Source: VXNF01 sp965116465 | GTDB lineage: Bacteria > Actinomycetota > Acidimicrobiia > Acidimicrobiales > CATQHL01 | NCBI GenBank assembly: GCA_965116465.1 | Contig: OZ220687.1 | Coordinates: forward strand, 1,116,001 to 1,180,000 | Reading direction: 5' to 3' | Length of the DNA: 64,000 nt | The notes under the pieces: generated by a model | What the model was told of the DNA's origin: nothing | What the model saw: only the letters and a program-made list of their open reading frames with translations | Database searches by the model: none | Position numbers and translations under genes: made by a program | Shown: positions 1 to 8,458 of the stretch, one piece after another | How the letters are laid out: each line of letters opens with the position of its first letter | Numbering within the stretch: the first letter of the stretch is position 1

Positions 1-905
1 GGCCAGCGCACCGCGCTCGGCGGGATCACGACGCCGACGGCGGGGCAGTCGATCCAGCTGCCGTCGCCGTCCAGAGGTCGGCGCGGGTTGTCGTAGCAGA
101 TGGCGCGGCGACGATCCCGCTCGGCGGCCTCGAGTTCGATCTCGACGACCCGCGCGGCCATGATCGCCGCGACCTCTGCCTGGGCCGCCTCGAGCGCCTC
201 GATCTCGTCGTGCAGCTGACGGATCCGTGCCTGCAACTCGGCGTGCAGCGCCGCCTGCCGGTCACGGTTGAGACTGTTCTCGGTGAGGGTCTCGCCTTCC
301 TGCCGGGCAAGCACATCGATGGCCAGCTGCAGGTCCTCCAGGGTCTCGCGGCGCTCGCCGATCTCGGCGACGGCCTCGTCGAGGCTCTCCAGCAGTTCCT
401 TGTCGTGCTCCCCCACCATGGTCAGCAGGACGTAGCGGTTCTCCAGATCGTGGACGTCGCTCACCTGCCACGACAGGGCGGTGCGGTGCTGGGTCGAATA
501 GACGTACATGTCGACGAGCCGCTCGGTCGCCAGCCGGCGCCGGGCCGCGAGCGCGATCTCGGCGCGCTCCAACTCCCTCCCGGCCGCCCCGTGGAGGTCG
601 GCGGTGAGGGCCCGGCGGGCGGCGATGTTCGCCAGGCGGGCCTCGGAGAGAGCGATCAGGTCGGCCGTGCGCGCCAACTCGGCCTCGAGTTGTGCCGTCG
701 AGAGTTCCAGATCGGCGATCTCGGTGCCGAGGAGGCCCTGGTCGGCACCGAGTTGGTCGAGTTCCGCCCTGGAGAGGTTGAGGGACTCGTCGCCGGCGAG
801 CCGGTCCTGCAGGTACTGATGGTCAGCGGAGTCCTGGGCCTGGGCAGGCAGCGAGAGCAGGAGGACAAGCAGGCAGGCGACGAGAAGCCGCGCACGTCGT
901 GACAT
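1..905 (-). CDS. secreted coiled-coil protein, C-terminus outside the window
   Basis: The frame opens with ATG at 905 and runs off the window start with no stop, so about 301 residues are visible. The N-terminus is a clear signal peptide: basic MSRRAR, a leucine-rich core, then an AQA-type cleavage site near residue 24. Residues 30-260 are rich in Leu, Glu, Ala, Arg and Gln with heptad-like spacing, so a long coiled coil is expected. Near the end is a Cys-containing stretch (WIDCPAVGVVIPP) that could begin a C-terminal domain. This layout resembles EnvC/NlpD-type murein hydrolase regulators, where a coiled coil precedes an M23 peptidase domain, but that domain would lie outside the window. 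The function is therefore an inference; export and coiled coil are seen directly. Confidence 0.6.
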   Translation of the reverse strand, partial: MSRRARLLVACLLVLLLSLPAQAQDSADHQYLQDRLAGDESLNLSRAELDQLGADQGLLGTEIADLELSTAQLEAELARTADLIALSEARLANIAARRALTADLHGAAGRELERAEIALAARRRLATERLVDMYVYSTQHRTALSWQVSDVHDLENRYVLLTMVGEHDKELLESLDEAVAEIGERRETLEDLQLAIDVLARQEGETLTENSLNRDRQAALHAELQARIRQLHDEIEALEAAQAEVAAIMAARVVEIELEAAERDRRRAICYDNPRRPLDGDGSWIDCPAVGVVIPPSAVRW

Positions 906-1067
906 GTGTCGTTCGGGCCCTCAACCCCACTCGCCATTGGCAACATTAACCCCATTGGTTGCCAGTAGCAACAGGTCGAGGGCGGGATTTCCCCCCGAGC
1001 GTGCAGGGCGCGGGAGCGCGCGACCCCCCGGATGGCCTCTTCCGGCGGCATCCCGCCGGCGGGAGAC

Positions 1068-1154
1068 TCAGCGAGCGAGCACCTGGAACGCGAACGCGGC
1101 CAGGAGCGCCAGGCCGCACAGCAGGCTCAACGTGATCAGCATCCGCGTGCTCAC
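1068..1154 (-). CDS. possible 28-residue single-pass membrane peptide
   Basis: A short frame with GTG at 1154 (ATG at 1142 also possible) encodes a peptide that is almost wholly one hydrophobic helix (LITLSLLCGLALLAAFAFQV) ending LAR and a stop. It lies in the 319-bp gap between the secreted coiled-coil gene and the divergent epimerase gene. No convincing ribosome binding site is visible and I recognise no family. It may be a real small membrane protein or a chance frame in GC-rich DNA. Apart from this peptide the 906-1224 gap shows nothing I can name. Confidence 0.2.
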   Translation of the reverse strand: MSTRMLITLSLLCGLALLAAFAFQVLAR

Positions 1155-1224
1155 CGCGGCGACGCTAGCGGCCGGCGCGGACCTAGCGTGGGCCGTGAAA
1201 CGTGCAGCGGCCCTCGGAGGTGTC

Positions 1225-2130
1225 GTGAACCGGTCAGCCAGCGGGCCCGTGGTGATCGCGGGATCGAGCGGCCTCATCGGTCGGGCCCTGATCACCGAAC
1301 TCCGACGCCGGGGCGCAACGGTGCTGCGGCTGGTTCGTCGCCCCGCCGCCGCCGGCGACGAGGTCATGTGGGATCCGGCCGTCGGCAGCCTCGACGCCAC
1401 CGCGCTCGAAGGCGCCGGAGCGGTGATCAACCTGGCGGGCGCCGGCATCGGCGACCGCCGCTGGAACGCCGGCCGCAAGCAGGTGCTGCGCGACAGCCGA
1501 ATCCGGAGCGCCGCGCTGCTGGCAGCGGTCGTCTCGGACCTGTCACGGCCGCCGGAGGTGATCCTCAGCGCCTCGGCCATGGGCTTCTACAGCGAGCAAG
1601 GCGACAGCATCGTGACCGAGAGCACCGGCCCCGGCCGGGGATTCCTCGCCGAGCTGTGCCAGGACTGGGAGTCCGCCGCCCAACCGGAGGCGGCGGTGCG
1701 CACGGTGCTGATGCGCACCGGCGTCGTCCTGTCCGCCGACGGCCCGTTCCTGCGCCGGCAGTTGCCCCTGTTCAGGCTGGGACTCGGCGGCCGCCTGGGC
1801 CCCGCCGACCGCTGGGTGAGCTGGATCTCCCTGACCGACACCATCGCCGCCATGATCCACCTCCTGGACAGCAAGATCGCCGGCCCGGTGAACCTCACCG
1901 CCCCCAACCCCGTCACGAACGCCGAGTTCACCCGAGCCCTCGGCCGCGCACTCCGCCGCCCCGCCATCCTGCCCGTCCCCCTCCTGCTCCCAAGCCTCCT
2001 GCTGGGCTCCGAAGCAGTCGCCGGCCTAACCCAGAGCGTCCGCGTGATCCCCGAGGCTCTCCTGAACGACGGCTTCGAGTTCACACACCCTGAGGTGACT
2101 GAAGCACTGAGAGCAGCCCTCGGCCGCTGA
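1225..2130 (+). CDS. TIGR01777 family NAD(P)-binding epimerase-like protein
   Basis: The 301-residue protein belongs to the extended short-chain dehydrogenase family typified by E. coli YfcH. The N-terminus carries the nucleotide-binding glycine motif (VVIAGSSGLIGRALITELRR). It is followed by the family signatures VINLAGAGIGDRRW (about residues 70-83) and SASAMGFYS (about 115-123). The last 50 residues match the small C-terminal DUF1731 segment of this family. The start is taken as GTG at 1225 because GGAGG lies at 1216-1220 just before it; the frame stays open upstream to 904, but that part has no family similarity. The substrate is unknown for the family. The gene is convergent with rel. 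Confidence 0.85.
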   Translation: MNRSASGPVVIAGSSGLIGRALITELRRRGATVLRLVRRPAAAGDEVMWDPAVGSLDATALEGAGAVINLAGAGIGDRRWNAGRKQVLRDSRIRSAALLAAVVSDLSRPPEVILSASAMGFYSEQGDSIVTESTGPGRGFLAELCQDWESAAQPEAAVRTVLMRTGVVLSADGPFLRRQLPLFRLGLGGRLGPADRWVSWISLTDTIAAMIHLLDSKIAGPVNLTAPNPVTNAEFTRALGRALRRPAILPVPLLLPSLLLGSEAVAGLTQSVRVIPEALLNDGFEFTHPEVTEALRAALGR

Positions 2131-2156
2131 AGCGGCGCCGCTCAGCCCAGGACTGG

Positions 2157-2176
2157 ATTCCGGCCTTCGCCGGAAT
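2157..2176. repeat. REP-like palindrome, copy 1
   Basis: Perfect 8-bp inverted arms ATTCCGGC/GCCGGAAT enclose CTTC. The same palindrome with the same outer bases (GGATTCCGGC and GCCGGAATGAC) returns at 44092-44111, and slightly decayed at 45188-45207. It sits between the convergent epimerase and rel genes, where it could also act as a transcription stop. The form resembles the widespread bacterial REP-type elements whose chance translation reads PAKAGIQ. Confidence 0.7.
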
Positions 2177-2201
2177 GACGCGGCAGTGGACGCAGACACC
2201 C

Positions 2202-2310
2202 GAGGGCGGGGGGCCGGGGGGCCGGGCTGCGACGCCTGCGGAGCACGCTGAGCCTGCGAAGCGTGCGGAGACGAAGGAGCAGAACGGCACCCCGAACCCC
2301 CGCCCGGACA
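2202..2310. repeat. intergenic hairpin repeat, copy A
   Basis: This stretch shares ordered blocks with 41100-41214: GAGGGCGGGGG, GGGGGGCCG, TGCGACGCCT, CGAAGGAGCA, AACGGCA, CCCCGA and CCGCCCGG. Between the TGCGACGCCT and GAAGGAGCA blocks lies a hairpin whose arms (2243-2249 with 2260-2266, GCACGCT/AGCGTGC) differ in sequence from those of the other copy but still pair fully. Both copies lie between convergent genes, so a role in transcription termination or RNA 3' ends is plausible. Confidence 0.6.
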
Positions 2311-2323
2311 ACCGCGGAATGGC

Positions 2324-4603
2324 TCAGCCGCGGCCGCCGCCCGGTAGGACCCGGTAAGCGTCGTAGACGTTGCCGACCCGGCGCACCGCGTGCAGCACCG
2401 AGGAGAGTTGCGCCCCGTCGGAGAGCTCCAGCTCGAAGCGCATGATCGAGGCGCCGTCGGCGCCGGCACGGGCGTTCACCGAGGTGATGTTGGCCTGCTG
2501 CTCGGAGACCGCCACCGCCACGTCGCGGAGCAGGTGCGGCCGGTCGAGCGAGCGCACCTCGATGGCGGCGGTGAACACCGTGGCGGCCCCCTCCTCCCAT
2601 TCCACGTCGATGATGCGCGCCGTCTCGCCGTCACCGCCGAGCGCCGCGGCGTTCGCGCAGTCGGCCCGATGGATCGAGACACCCCGGCCGCGGGTCACGA
2701 AGCCGATGATCTCGTCGGGCATCACCGGCGTGCAGCACTTGGCCAGGCGCACCCACACGTCGCCGAGACCCTCCACGTGCACCCCCGCCCCGCCGGAGCG
2801 CTTCTGGGTGGAACGCCGGGGCGCCAGGGCGGTCGCCGAGACCCGCTCAACGGGCTGGGCGCCCTCGGCATCCTCGCCGCGCAGGCGGCGGGCGACCCGC
2901 TCGGTGACGGTGCGCGCCGACAGGTGGCGCTCCCCGACCGCCACGAACAGGGCCTCGGTGTCGTCGTAGTTGAGAGCCTTCGCCACCTCGAGCAGCGTCT
3001 CGGACCGGATCACCGGGGCGATCGGCAGCGATTCCCGGCGCAACTCGGCGGTGATCTCGTCGCGGCCGCGGGTGAGGGCCTCGGTGCGGCGCTCGCGCGT
3101 CAGCCACTGGCGGATACGCGAGCGCGCCCGGCTCGTGGCGACGAACTGCAGCCAGTCCTGGGACGGGCCCGCGTCGGGATCCTTCGAGGTCATCACCTCG
3201 ACGGTGTCGCCGGTGGAGAGCTTCGTGGTGAGTGTGACGAGGCGGCCGTTGACACGGGCGCCGATGCAGCCGTGCCCCACCTCGGTGTGGATGGCATAGG
3301 CGAAGTCCACCGGGGTGGCGCCGACCGGCAGGGTCACCACGTCGCCCCGGGGCGTGAAGACGAACACCTCGTCCTGCTCGAACTCGGTCTTCAGGTTGCC
3401 GAGGAACTGCTCGGGGTCGTCGCTCTCCTCGGACCAGTCGATGATCCGGCTCAGCCAGGCCAGATCCCCGCCGCTCTCCTCCTTGTAGTCCCAGTGGGCG
3501 GCGACGCCGTGCTCGGCCCGGGCGTGCATCTCCCGGGTGCGGATCTGCACCTCCACCACTTTGCCCTGCGGCCCGACCACCGCCGTGTGCAGGCTCTGGT
3601 AGAGATTGAACTTGGGCATCGCGATGTAGTCCTTGAACCGCCCCTGCAGCGGCTTCCAGATGGCGTGCACGGCACCGAGCGCGGCGTAGCAGTCCCGCAC
3701 GTTCTCGGTCACGATCCGCATGCCCACCAGGTCGTAGATGTCGCTGAACTCGCGGTTCTTGAGCACCATCTTCTCGTAGATGCTCCAGAGGTGCTTGGGC
3801 CGGCCCGTCACCTCGGCGCCGATGCCGAGTTCGAGCAGCCGTCCCTCCACGCTGACCAGCAACTGCGCCAGGAACAGGTCCCGCTCGGGGTCCTCCTCGG
3901 CGACGAGGTGATCGATCTGGGCGTACCACTTGGGATGGAGCGCGGCGAAGGACAGATCCTCCAGCCGGCTCTTGAGGTCCTGCATGCCCAGCCGGTGCGC
4001 CAGGGGGGCGTACACGTCGAGGGACTCCCGTGCCACCTGCTGCTGCTTGGTCGGCGAGAGAGCCGCCAGCGTGCCCAGGTTGTGGAGCCGGTCGGCCAGC
4101 TTGATGATGAGGACCCGCAGGTCCTTGGCCATCGCCACCAGCATCTTGCGCAGCGAGGCGGCCTGGTGGCGCTCCCGGGTCGTGAACTCGACGCGGTCCA
4201 GTTTGGTGACGCCGTCGACGATCTTGGCAACCTCGGGGCCGAAGTCGGCCTCCACGTCGGCGAGCGTGCGGTCGGTGTCCTCGATGACGTCGTGCAGCAG
4301 CGCGGCCGCCACACTCACGTCGTCGAGACCCAGGCGGGCGACGATGCGCGCCACGCTGAGGGGGTGCTCCACGAAGGGCTCGCCCGACTTGCGACGCTGG
4401 GCCTGATGGGCGCCGGCGGCCCAGGCGTAGGCCCGCTCGATGAGATCGGTGTCCGCACCGGGGAAGTGCGATGTGTACTCCACCAGCAGCGACGTGATCG
4501 GCCCGGCCGCCGGATGTCCCCGCCAGGGCTGCAGCGTCCCCCAGGGGGAGGGGCCCACGTCCTCGGCGGCGGCGGGAGCGCCGGAGGCCACGCCGGTGCT
4601 CAC
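2324..4603 (-). CDS. rel: bifunctional (p)ppGpp synthetase/hydrolase
   Basis: The 759-residue protein is the RelA/SpoT homologue that makes and degrades the stringent-response alarmone (p)ppGpp in the cytoplasm. Domains in order: an N-terminal HD hydrolase (HPLSVARI near residue 80, LLHDVIEDT near 103); the synthetase domain with DYIAMPKFNLYQSLHT near residue 325; a TGS domain starting VFVFTPRGDVVTLP near 412; and a C-terminal ACT domain (about 690-755). The HD pair is intact, so hydrolase activity is expected. Length is typical of actinobacterial Rel. The start is GTG at 4603; no ATG gives a better N-terminus. It follows apt and secDF on the same strand, as in mycobacteria. Confidence 0.97.
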   Translation of the reverse strand: MSTGVASGAPAAAEDVGPSPWGTLQPWRGHPAAGPITSLLVEYTSHFPGADTDLIERAYAWAAGAHQAQRRKSGEPFVEHPLSVARIVARLGLDDVSVAAALLHDVIEDTDRTLADVEADFGPEVAKIVDGVTKLDRVEFTTRERHQAASLRKMLVAMAKDLRVLIIKLADRLHNLGTLAALSPTKQQQVARESLDVYAPLAHRLGMQDLKSRLEDLSFAALHPKWYAQIDHLVAEEDPERDLFLAQLLVSVEGRLLELGIGAEVTGRPKHLWSIYEKMVLKNREFSDIYDLVGMRIVTENVRDCYAALGAVHAIWKPLQGRFKDYIAMPKFNLYQSLHTAVVGPQGKVVEVQIRTREMHARAEHGVAAHWDYKEESGGDLAWLSRIIDWSEESDDPEQFLGNLKTEFEQDEVFVFTPRGDVVTLPVGATPVDFAYAIHTEVGHGCIGARVNGRLVTLTTKLSTGDTVEVMTSKDPDAGPSQDWLQFVATSRARSRIRQWLTRERRTEALTRGRDEITAELRRESLPIAPVIRSETLLEVAKALNYDDTEALFVAVGERHLSARTVTERVARRLRGEDAEGAQPVERVSATALAPRRSTQKRSGGAGVHVEGLGDVWVRLAKCCTPVMPDEIIGFVTRGRGVSIHRADCANAAALGGDGETARIIDVEWEEGAATVFTAAIEVRSLDRPHLLRDVAVAVSEQQANITSVNARAGADGASIMRFELELSDGAQLSSVLHAVRRVGNVYDAYRVLPGGGRG

Positions 4604-4678
4604 GCTCTCAGCCTCGCATTCGGCCCGCAGCCCACCCCCACAGCATCGCAGGCCCGGCTGCGGATCACTCGCCGGTTC

Positions 4679-5218
4679 TCACTCGTAGCTGACCAGCGAC
4701 TCCACGCGCACCCCGTCGAGGCGGCTCCGCCCGCCCAGGAACGCCAGCTCGACGAAGAAGGCGCAGCCCACGAGCCGGCCGCCGGCGCGTTCCACGAGGT
4801 CGCAGGTCGCCCGGGCGGTGCCGCCGGTCGCCAGCACGTCGTCCACGATGAGCACCCGTGCGCCGGGAGCGAAGGAGTCGACGTGCATCTCGAGGCTGTC
4901 GGTGCCGTATTCCAGCTCGTAGGTCACGCCGACGGTCTCCGCCGGGAGCTTTCCCGGCTTGCGCACGGCCGCGAACCCGGCGCCGAGGCGTTCGGCCACC
5001 GGGATGCCGAAGATGAAGCCGCGGGCCTCCGCCGCGGCCACCGCCTCGACACCGGCGCCGGCGAAGCGTTCCGCCAGCGCGTCGGCACAGGCCCCGAAGG
5101 CGCCGGGGTGTGCCAGCACGGGCGTGATGTCCTTGAAGCCGATCCCGGCGACGGGGAAGTCCGGAATCTCCCGGACCAGTTCCCGCCAGAGCGTCTCGGC
5201 GTCACCCGCGTCCATCAT
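4679..5218 (-). CDS. apt: adenine phosphoribosyltransferase
   Basis: This 179-residue cytoplasmic enzyme joins adenine and PRPP to give AMP (purine salvage). The type I phosphoribosyltransferase motif VLIVDDVLATGGTARA lies near residue 122. The N-terminal IPDFPVAGIGFKDITPVL is the family's characteristic opening. Length matches the family (about 170-180). It lies 28 bp after secF and 75 bp before rel on the same strand, the conserved actinobacterial order secD-secF-apt-rel. Two ATG codons stand side by side at the start; the first is used here. Confidence 0.96.
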   Translation of the reverse strand: MMDAGDAETLWRELVREIPDFPVAGIGFKDITPVLAHPGAFGACADALAERFAGAGVEAVAAAEARGFIFGIPVAERLGAGFAAVRKPGKLPAETVGVTYELEYGTDSLEMHVDSFAPGARVLIVDDVLATGGTARATCDLVERAGGRLVGCAFFVELAFLGGRSRLDGVRVESLVSYE

Positions 5219-5246
5219 CCGGCGGTCCCCATGCCTGAAGCCTGCC

Positions 5247-6326
5247 TCACTTGCGCCGCTTCTTGGCGGGCCGCGCCGGGTGGCTGCGGGTGGTCGTGAC
5301 GCCGGACCGCCCCACGGGTCCGCTGCCGGACCGCCGCGGGCGAGGCGCCGCGGCGGCGGGACGGCGCTCCCGCGATTGCGGCCGCTCCCCCGGCCTCTCC
5401 CCGGTGACCCAGACGTGCAGCCAGGCCACCAGCGGCGAGGCCACGAACAGCGACGAGTAGGTGCCGGCCAGCAGACCCACCAGGAGCGCGATCGAGAACT
5501 CCTGCAGCGTCACCGCTCCCAGCGCGAAGCGACCGATGATCAGCAGCGACAGCACCGGCAGCACCGACGTGATGGTGGTGTTGATCGAGCGCATGAACAC
5601 CTCGTTGACCGAGCGGGTGACGATCTCGAAGTACGGGTCCTTGCGGGTGCGGGCGTTGCCGCGGATCTTGTCGAAGACGACCAGCGTGTCGTACAGGGAG
5701 TACCCCAGGATCGTGAGGAAGGCGATGACCGTCGCCGGCGTCACCTCGATGCCGAAGAGCGCATAGAAGCCGACGGTGACGACGATGTCGTGGCCGACCG
5801 CGACGAGGGCCGACAACGCCATCTTCCACTCCATCCGCAGCCAGATGTACACGGCGATCACGATGAAGAACACGATGAGCGCCAGGCGCGCCTTGCTGGT
5901 GATCTCGGCTCCCCAGGACGGGCCGACCGCCGAGAACGAGATGTCGTTGGGACTGATGCCGCCCAGTTCGGCCAGTGCGGCCGAGACGGCGGCGACCTCT
6001 GCGGTGTTGGTGGCGGCAACCTCGGCGCGCACCCGCACGACACCTCCACCGAGCTCCTGGATGCGGGCGTCGGCCTGCCCCACCGCTGCCAGCGCCTCGC
6101 GGACCTCGGCGACCGAGTGCCCGGCCAGCGGAGCCTCCCAGAACGTCCCGCCCTCGAATTCGATCCCCAGGTTCAGACCCCTGAACAGCCAGGCGCCCCC
6201 GGCGATGAGCAGCACGACCACCGACAGCACGACCGAGCCACGCCACAGCCGCTCGAAGTCCAGGTTGACCTGGTTGGCGTACATGCGCCGCAGGCCACCT
6301 CGCACCGTCAAGGGCTGCTCGCTCAC
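5247..6326 (-). CDS. secF: protein translocase subunit SecF
   Basis: The 359-residue membrane protein works with SecD in the proton-driven late step of Sec export. It has an N-terminal transmembrane segment near residues 29-47, the signature LNLGIEFEGGTFWE, an extracytoplasmic loop, and a C-terminal five-helix region with YDTLVVFDKIR and SVNEVFMRSINTTI. The tail is long, basic and Arg/Lys-rich (ending AKKRRK). The start is GTG at 6326, sharing GTGA with the secD stop, which indicates translational coupling; an open frame continues upstream inside secD but is not SecF-like. Confidence 0.96.
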   Translation of the reverse strand: MSEQPLTVRGGLRRMYANQVNLDFERLWRGSVVLSVVVLLIAGGAWLFRGLNLGIEFEGGTFWEAPLAGHSVAEVREALAAVGQADARIQELGGGVVRVRAEVAATNTAEVAAVSAALAELGGISPNDISFSAVGPSWGAEITSKARLALIVFFIVIAVYIWLRMEWKMALSALVAVGHDIVVTVGFYALFGIEVTPATVIAFLTILGYSLYDTLVVFDKIRGNARTRKDPYFEIVTRSVNEVFMRSINTTITSVLPVLSLLIIGRFALGAVTLQEFSIALLVGLLAGTYSSLFVASPLVAWLHVWVTGERPGERPQSRERRPAAAAPRPRRSGSGPVGRSGVTTTRSHPARPAKKRRK

Positions 6327-7891
6327 GTCCGCGCCTTCCCGGTGGCCGGGCTGCCGGTTGCCGGCACCGTCGATTCCGCCGTGGCCGCCGCCACCACCGT
6401 CGCCATCCCCACCAGCGCCGGGCGGTTCGCACTCCAGCGGGCGAGCCCCCGCACGACCGGGCGCAGGAAGAAGTACGTGGCCACCAGGTCCAGGATGGAG
6501 GCGATGGCCAGCATGGCGGCGAAGCCGCGCACCGAGCCGATCGTGAGCAGCCAGAGGATGCCGGCGCCGATGAGCGTGGCCAGGTTCGCCCAGAAGATCG
6601 TCCGGAAGGCCACCGGGAACGCCTGGTCGACCGAACTGCGCAGGGTGCGCCCGCCCAGCACGTCCTCCTTCAGGTGCTCGAAGTAGACCACGTTGGAGTC
6701 CAGGGACACGCCGATCGCCACGATCAGGCCGGTCACGCCGGCGAGGGTGAGGGCCAGGCCCCGGGTCTCCGACAGGAACGACAGGATCACCCACAGCAGC
6801 ACGCCCGACACCATCAGGCTGCCGAGCGCGGCGGCGCCCAGGAACCGGTAGTAGGCCAGCATGTACAGCGCCACCAACCCCAGGCCCACGATGCCGGCGA
6901 TGAGCCCGGCCCGCAGGGCGTCACGGCCCAGCGTGGCCGAGACGGTGCGCACCAGCCCGCTCTCGGCGGGATCCTCGAACACCAGCGGCAGGGCGCCGTA
7001 GTCCAGCACCAGCGCCAGGTCGCGCGCCTCGGCCTCATTGAAGGCGCCGGTGATGTTGATGCGGTCGCGCTCGAACGCGCGGGCGTTGACGACCGGCGCC
7101 GACTCGACGACGCCGTCGAGCACGATGCCGAGCTGACCGGTGGGGCACAGCAGCGGATCGGGCGACTCGTAGTAGCAGGTGCGGGCGGCCGCGTTGAACC
7201 TGTCGATGCCCTCGGCCCCTTCGAGGGCGGTGACCTGCACGTTCCACTGGGCGAACTCCAGGACCGGCGTGGCGCTCTCGAGGGCGGCCCCGGTGACCAG
7301 GGCCGGGCCCAGCAGGAAGTGGAACACCTGGCCACCGGTGTCGGGCCTGCCGGGCAGGATCACCGCGGCGTCGGCGTCGTCGTCCGCAGGGGCGGTGAGG
7401 GTGCCCTCGAGCAGGTCCTCGACGTTCAGCTCGCCGGGTTCACCGGCGTCGTCGGCCTCGTCGGCCTGCTCCGATTCCTCGAGGGCGGCCTTGTAGGCCT
7501 CGATCTCGGCGCGTGACACCGAGCGGGCCAGCAGGGGCCGGAAACGCAGCTCGGCGGTCTGGCCCACGAGCGAGATCGCCCGCTCCTGGTCGTCCACGCC
7601 CGGCAGCTGCACCACGATGTTGCCGCCCTGGGTGGTGATGTCGGGTTCGGCCACGCCGAGGGCGTCGACTCGGTTGCGGACGATCTCCAGGGCCTGATCG
7701 AGCGCCTCGGGCGTGATCTCGGTCTCGCCGGGCACCGGGCGCAGGACTACTTCGACCCCGCCCTGCAGGTCGAGGCCCAGCAGCGGTTCCTGGTTCGTCA
7801 CCAGGTTCCCGACCAGCAGGCCGGCGGCAAGGACGAGAATGCCGACGAGAGACCGGTTGCGGCGCAACCCCGACGCCAGTTGCTCCATCAT
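6323..7891 (-). CDS. secD: protein translocase subunit SecD
   Basis: The 522-residue membrane partner of SecF. The N-terminal helix (about residues 14-32) is followed by the signature LLGLDLQGGVEVVL. A large extracytoplasmic P1 domain comes next, with an acidic insert (EESEQADEADDAGEPGE, about 145-160). The C-terminal helices carry IAIGVSLDSNVVYFEHLKED. Length is normal for actinobacteria. secF overlaps the stop by 4 bp and yajC lies upstream, so yajC-secD-secF is probably one transcript that assembles the Sec accessory complex in the cytoplasmic membrane. Confidence 0.96.
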   Translation of the reverse strand: MMEQLASGLRRNRSLVGILVLAAGLLVGNLVTNQEPLLGLDLQGGVEVVLRPVPGETEITPEALDQALEIVRNRVDALGVAEPDITTQGGNIVVQLPGVDDQERAISLVGQTAELRFRPLLARSVSRAEIEAYKAALEESEQADEADDAGEPGELNVEDLLEGTLTAPADDDADAAVILPGRPDTGGQVFHFLLGPALVTGAALESATPVLEFAQWNVQVTALEGAEGIDRFNAAARTCYYESPDPLLCPTGQLGIVLDGVVESAPVVNARAFERDRINITGAFNEAEARDLALVLDYGALPLVFEDPAESGLVRTVSATLGRDALRAGLIAGIVGLGLVALYMLAYYRFLGAAALGSLMVSGVLLWVILSFLSETRGLALTLAGVTGLIVAIGVSLDSNVVYFEHLKEDVLGGRTLRSSVDQAFPVAFRTIFWANLATLIGAGILWLLTIGSVRGFAAMLAIASILDLVATYFFLRPVVRGLARWSANRPALVGMATVVAAATAESTVPATGSPATGKART

Positions 7892-7976
7892 CTCGACGAC
7901 TCCGGCAGGGGATCCACCGAGGGGCTACGTCGTCCTGAGGGCGCGAACGCCATCACGAACCGGAACTGCGCCGGAC

Positions 7977-8336
7977 TCAGTCCGAACTCTCGTCCTCCCA
8001 GTCGTGGTACGTGATCCGTTCGGCGATGGAGTCACGCGTGACCTTGACGCGGACGTTGTCGGCGATGTCCACGAGGACGGTCTGCTCGTCGAAGCTGGCG
8101 ATCCTGCCGTAGACACCGCTCGACATCAGCACCTCGTCGCCGACCTCGAGCTTCGAGAGCATCTCCCGGCGGTTCTTCGCCCGCCTCTGCTGCGGCCGCA
8201 GCAACACCAGCCAGAGCAGCGCCATGATGATGATCAGCGGCAGGAAGCCACCGAAACCGCCACCGCCGCCGTCCTCGGACGTGGTCGTGCACGCCCCCGC
8301 GACGAACAGGATCAGGAGGAATAGGAAGCTGCGCAC
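7977..8336 (-). CDS. yajC: preprotein translocase subunit YajC
   Basis: A 119-residue small membrane protein of the SecDF-YajC complex. The hallmark is the helix LPLIIIMALLWLVLLRPQQRR (about residues 31-51) followed by the cytoplasmic KLEVGDEVLMSSGVYGRI fold. An extra hydrophobic segment precedes it (MRSFLFLLILFVAGACTTT), reading like a weak lipoprotein signal with Cys at about residue 16, then a Gly-rich linker. Most YajC proteins have only one helix, so the true start could be later, but no good later start is present. It lies upstream of secD on the same strand. Confidence 0.92.
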   Translation of the reverse strand: MRSFLFLLILFVAGACTTTSEDGGGGGFGGFLPLIIIMALLWLVLLRPQQRRAKNRREMLSKLEVGDEVLMSSGVYGRIASFDEQTVLVDIADNVRVKVTRDSIAERITYHDWEDESSD

Positions 8337-8458
8337 GTCACCCGCCTTGTGGTTCTGTTGTGGTCGCGTCGACGCCGGAGCGAACCGGGCGCGGTGGGAA
8401 AGGTTAGCCCGTCGGCGGTCGTCTGACGATCCGGGCGATCGGCGCGCCGGGGGGATCC

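Noticed and set aside
2390..5299. A very long open frame (969 codons) on the plus strand opposite rel and apt
   Set aside because: It is antisense to two well-conserved genes, has His/Gly/Arg-rich composition typical of GC-rich shadow frames and shows no domain. Similar long antisense frames across the window were discarded for the same reason.
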